Assembly: GCF_045679555.1 (NCBI RefSeq)
Contig: NC_092093.1
Coordinates: 62,140,365 to 62,204,364 of the forward strand
Length of the DNA: 64,000 nucleotides
Direction of reading: 5' to 3'
Source: Salvelinus alpinus
Taxonomy: Eukaryota > Chordata > Actinopteri > Salmoniformes > Salmonidae
This document shows positions 63,930-64,000 of the stretch, one piece after another (position 1 is the first letter of the stretch; every line of letters starts with the position of its first letter). The position numbers were made by a program, and so were the translations under genes. The notes under the pieces were generated by a model that searched no databases, was not told where the DNA came from, and saw nothing but the letters and a program-made list of their open reading frames with translations.

Positions 63930-64000
63930 GTACACACAAGCTCTGTACAATACCCCTTGGTAATAATTGAATAACTATTTGACTCAGCTAAATGGATTTC
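63930..64000. other. Start of the next sharpin intron
   Basis: Follows the GTACAC donor, with no exon before the window ends. Confidence 0.6.

Overview
This is vertebrate nuclear DNA, almost certainly from a salmonid fish. Evidence: many Tc1-like DNA transposons with the conserved tacagtgcnttcngaaagtattc-type ends, a salmonid HpaI/FokI-type tRNA SINE, L2/CR1-like LINE tails ending in TTTGATTTGA repeats, very long GT and GA microsatellites, and spliced host exons with canonical GT/AG borders. There are no bacterial genes, operons or ribosome binding sites. Host coding sequence is only a few percent of the window.

Host genes. (1) A 40-nt first coding exon on the minus strand (39962-40001) begins with MSRRKQ, the NuRD-recruiting start of several zinc-finger regulators. 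It lies next to ly86 in the same order and orientation as LY86-RREB1 on human 6p25, so rreb1 is the best guess. On that reading the left 40 kb is its first intron. (2) Minus-strand exons at 55094-55232, 53414-53503, 52686-52814 and 49946-50050 together match LY86 (MD-1), the secreted partner of RP105/CD180. This copy has two in-frame stops and no recognisable exon 4, and Tc1 elements fill the interval where exon 4 should be. (3) Plus-strand exons from about 58595 to 63929 encode a SHARPIN (LUBAC subunit) homologue that runs off the right edge before its NZF finger. Its first two exons carry frame lesions while the later exons are clean. ly86 and sharpin are head to head, so two innate-immune genes share a flank, and both look damaged here, as expected of a decaying duplicate after the salmonid genome duplication or of a rough assembly.

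Layout. 1-3000: microsatellites and telomere-like repeats. 3000-4900: Tc1 plus a MITE. 5.5-10.4 kb: three minisatellites (33, 26 and 52 bp units), the last grown from a SINE head. 12.3-14.8 kb: a hAT-type element holding a LINE fragment and a solo LTR. 15-17.4 kb: a LINE interrupted by a chimeric MITE. 17.6-31.4 kb: a dense run of minisatellites (9, 37, 32-37, 39, 55 and 39 bp units) including a 3.7-kb CT-rich array. 31.8-32.6 kb: MITE. 33-43 kb: mostly unique DNA with the putative rreb1 start. 43.3-45.8 kb: a LINE tail containing a Tc1 containing a hAT MITE. 46-49 kb: more repeats. 49.9-55.2 kb: ly86. 55.5-57.3 kb: GA-microsatellite-associated LINE copies. 58.6-63.9 kb: sharpin, with a large nested Tc1 in an intron.

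The strongest structural signals are four copies of one LINE family all seated in GA/CT repeats in the same orientation, the layered insertions dated by intact target-site duplications, and the parallel decay of ly86 and sharpin.
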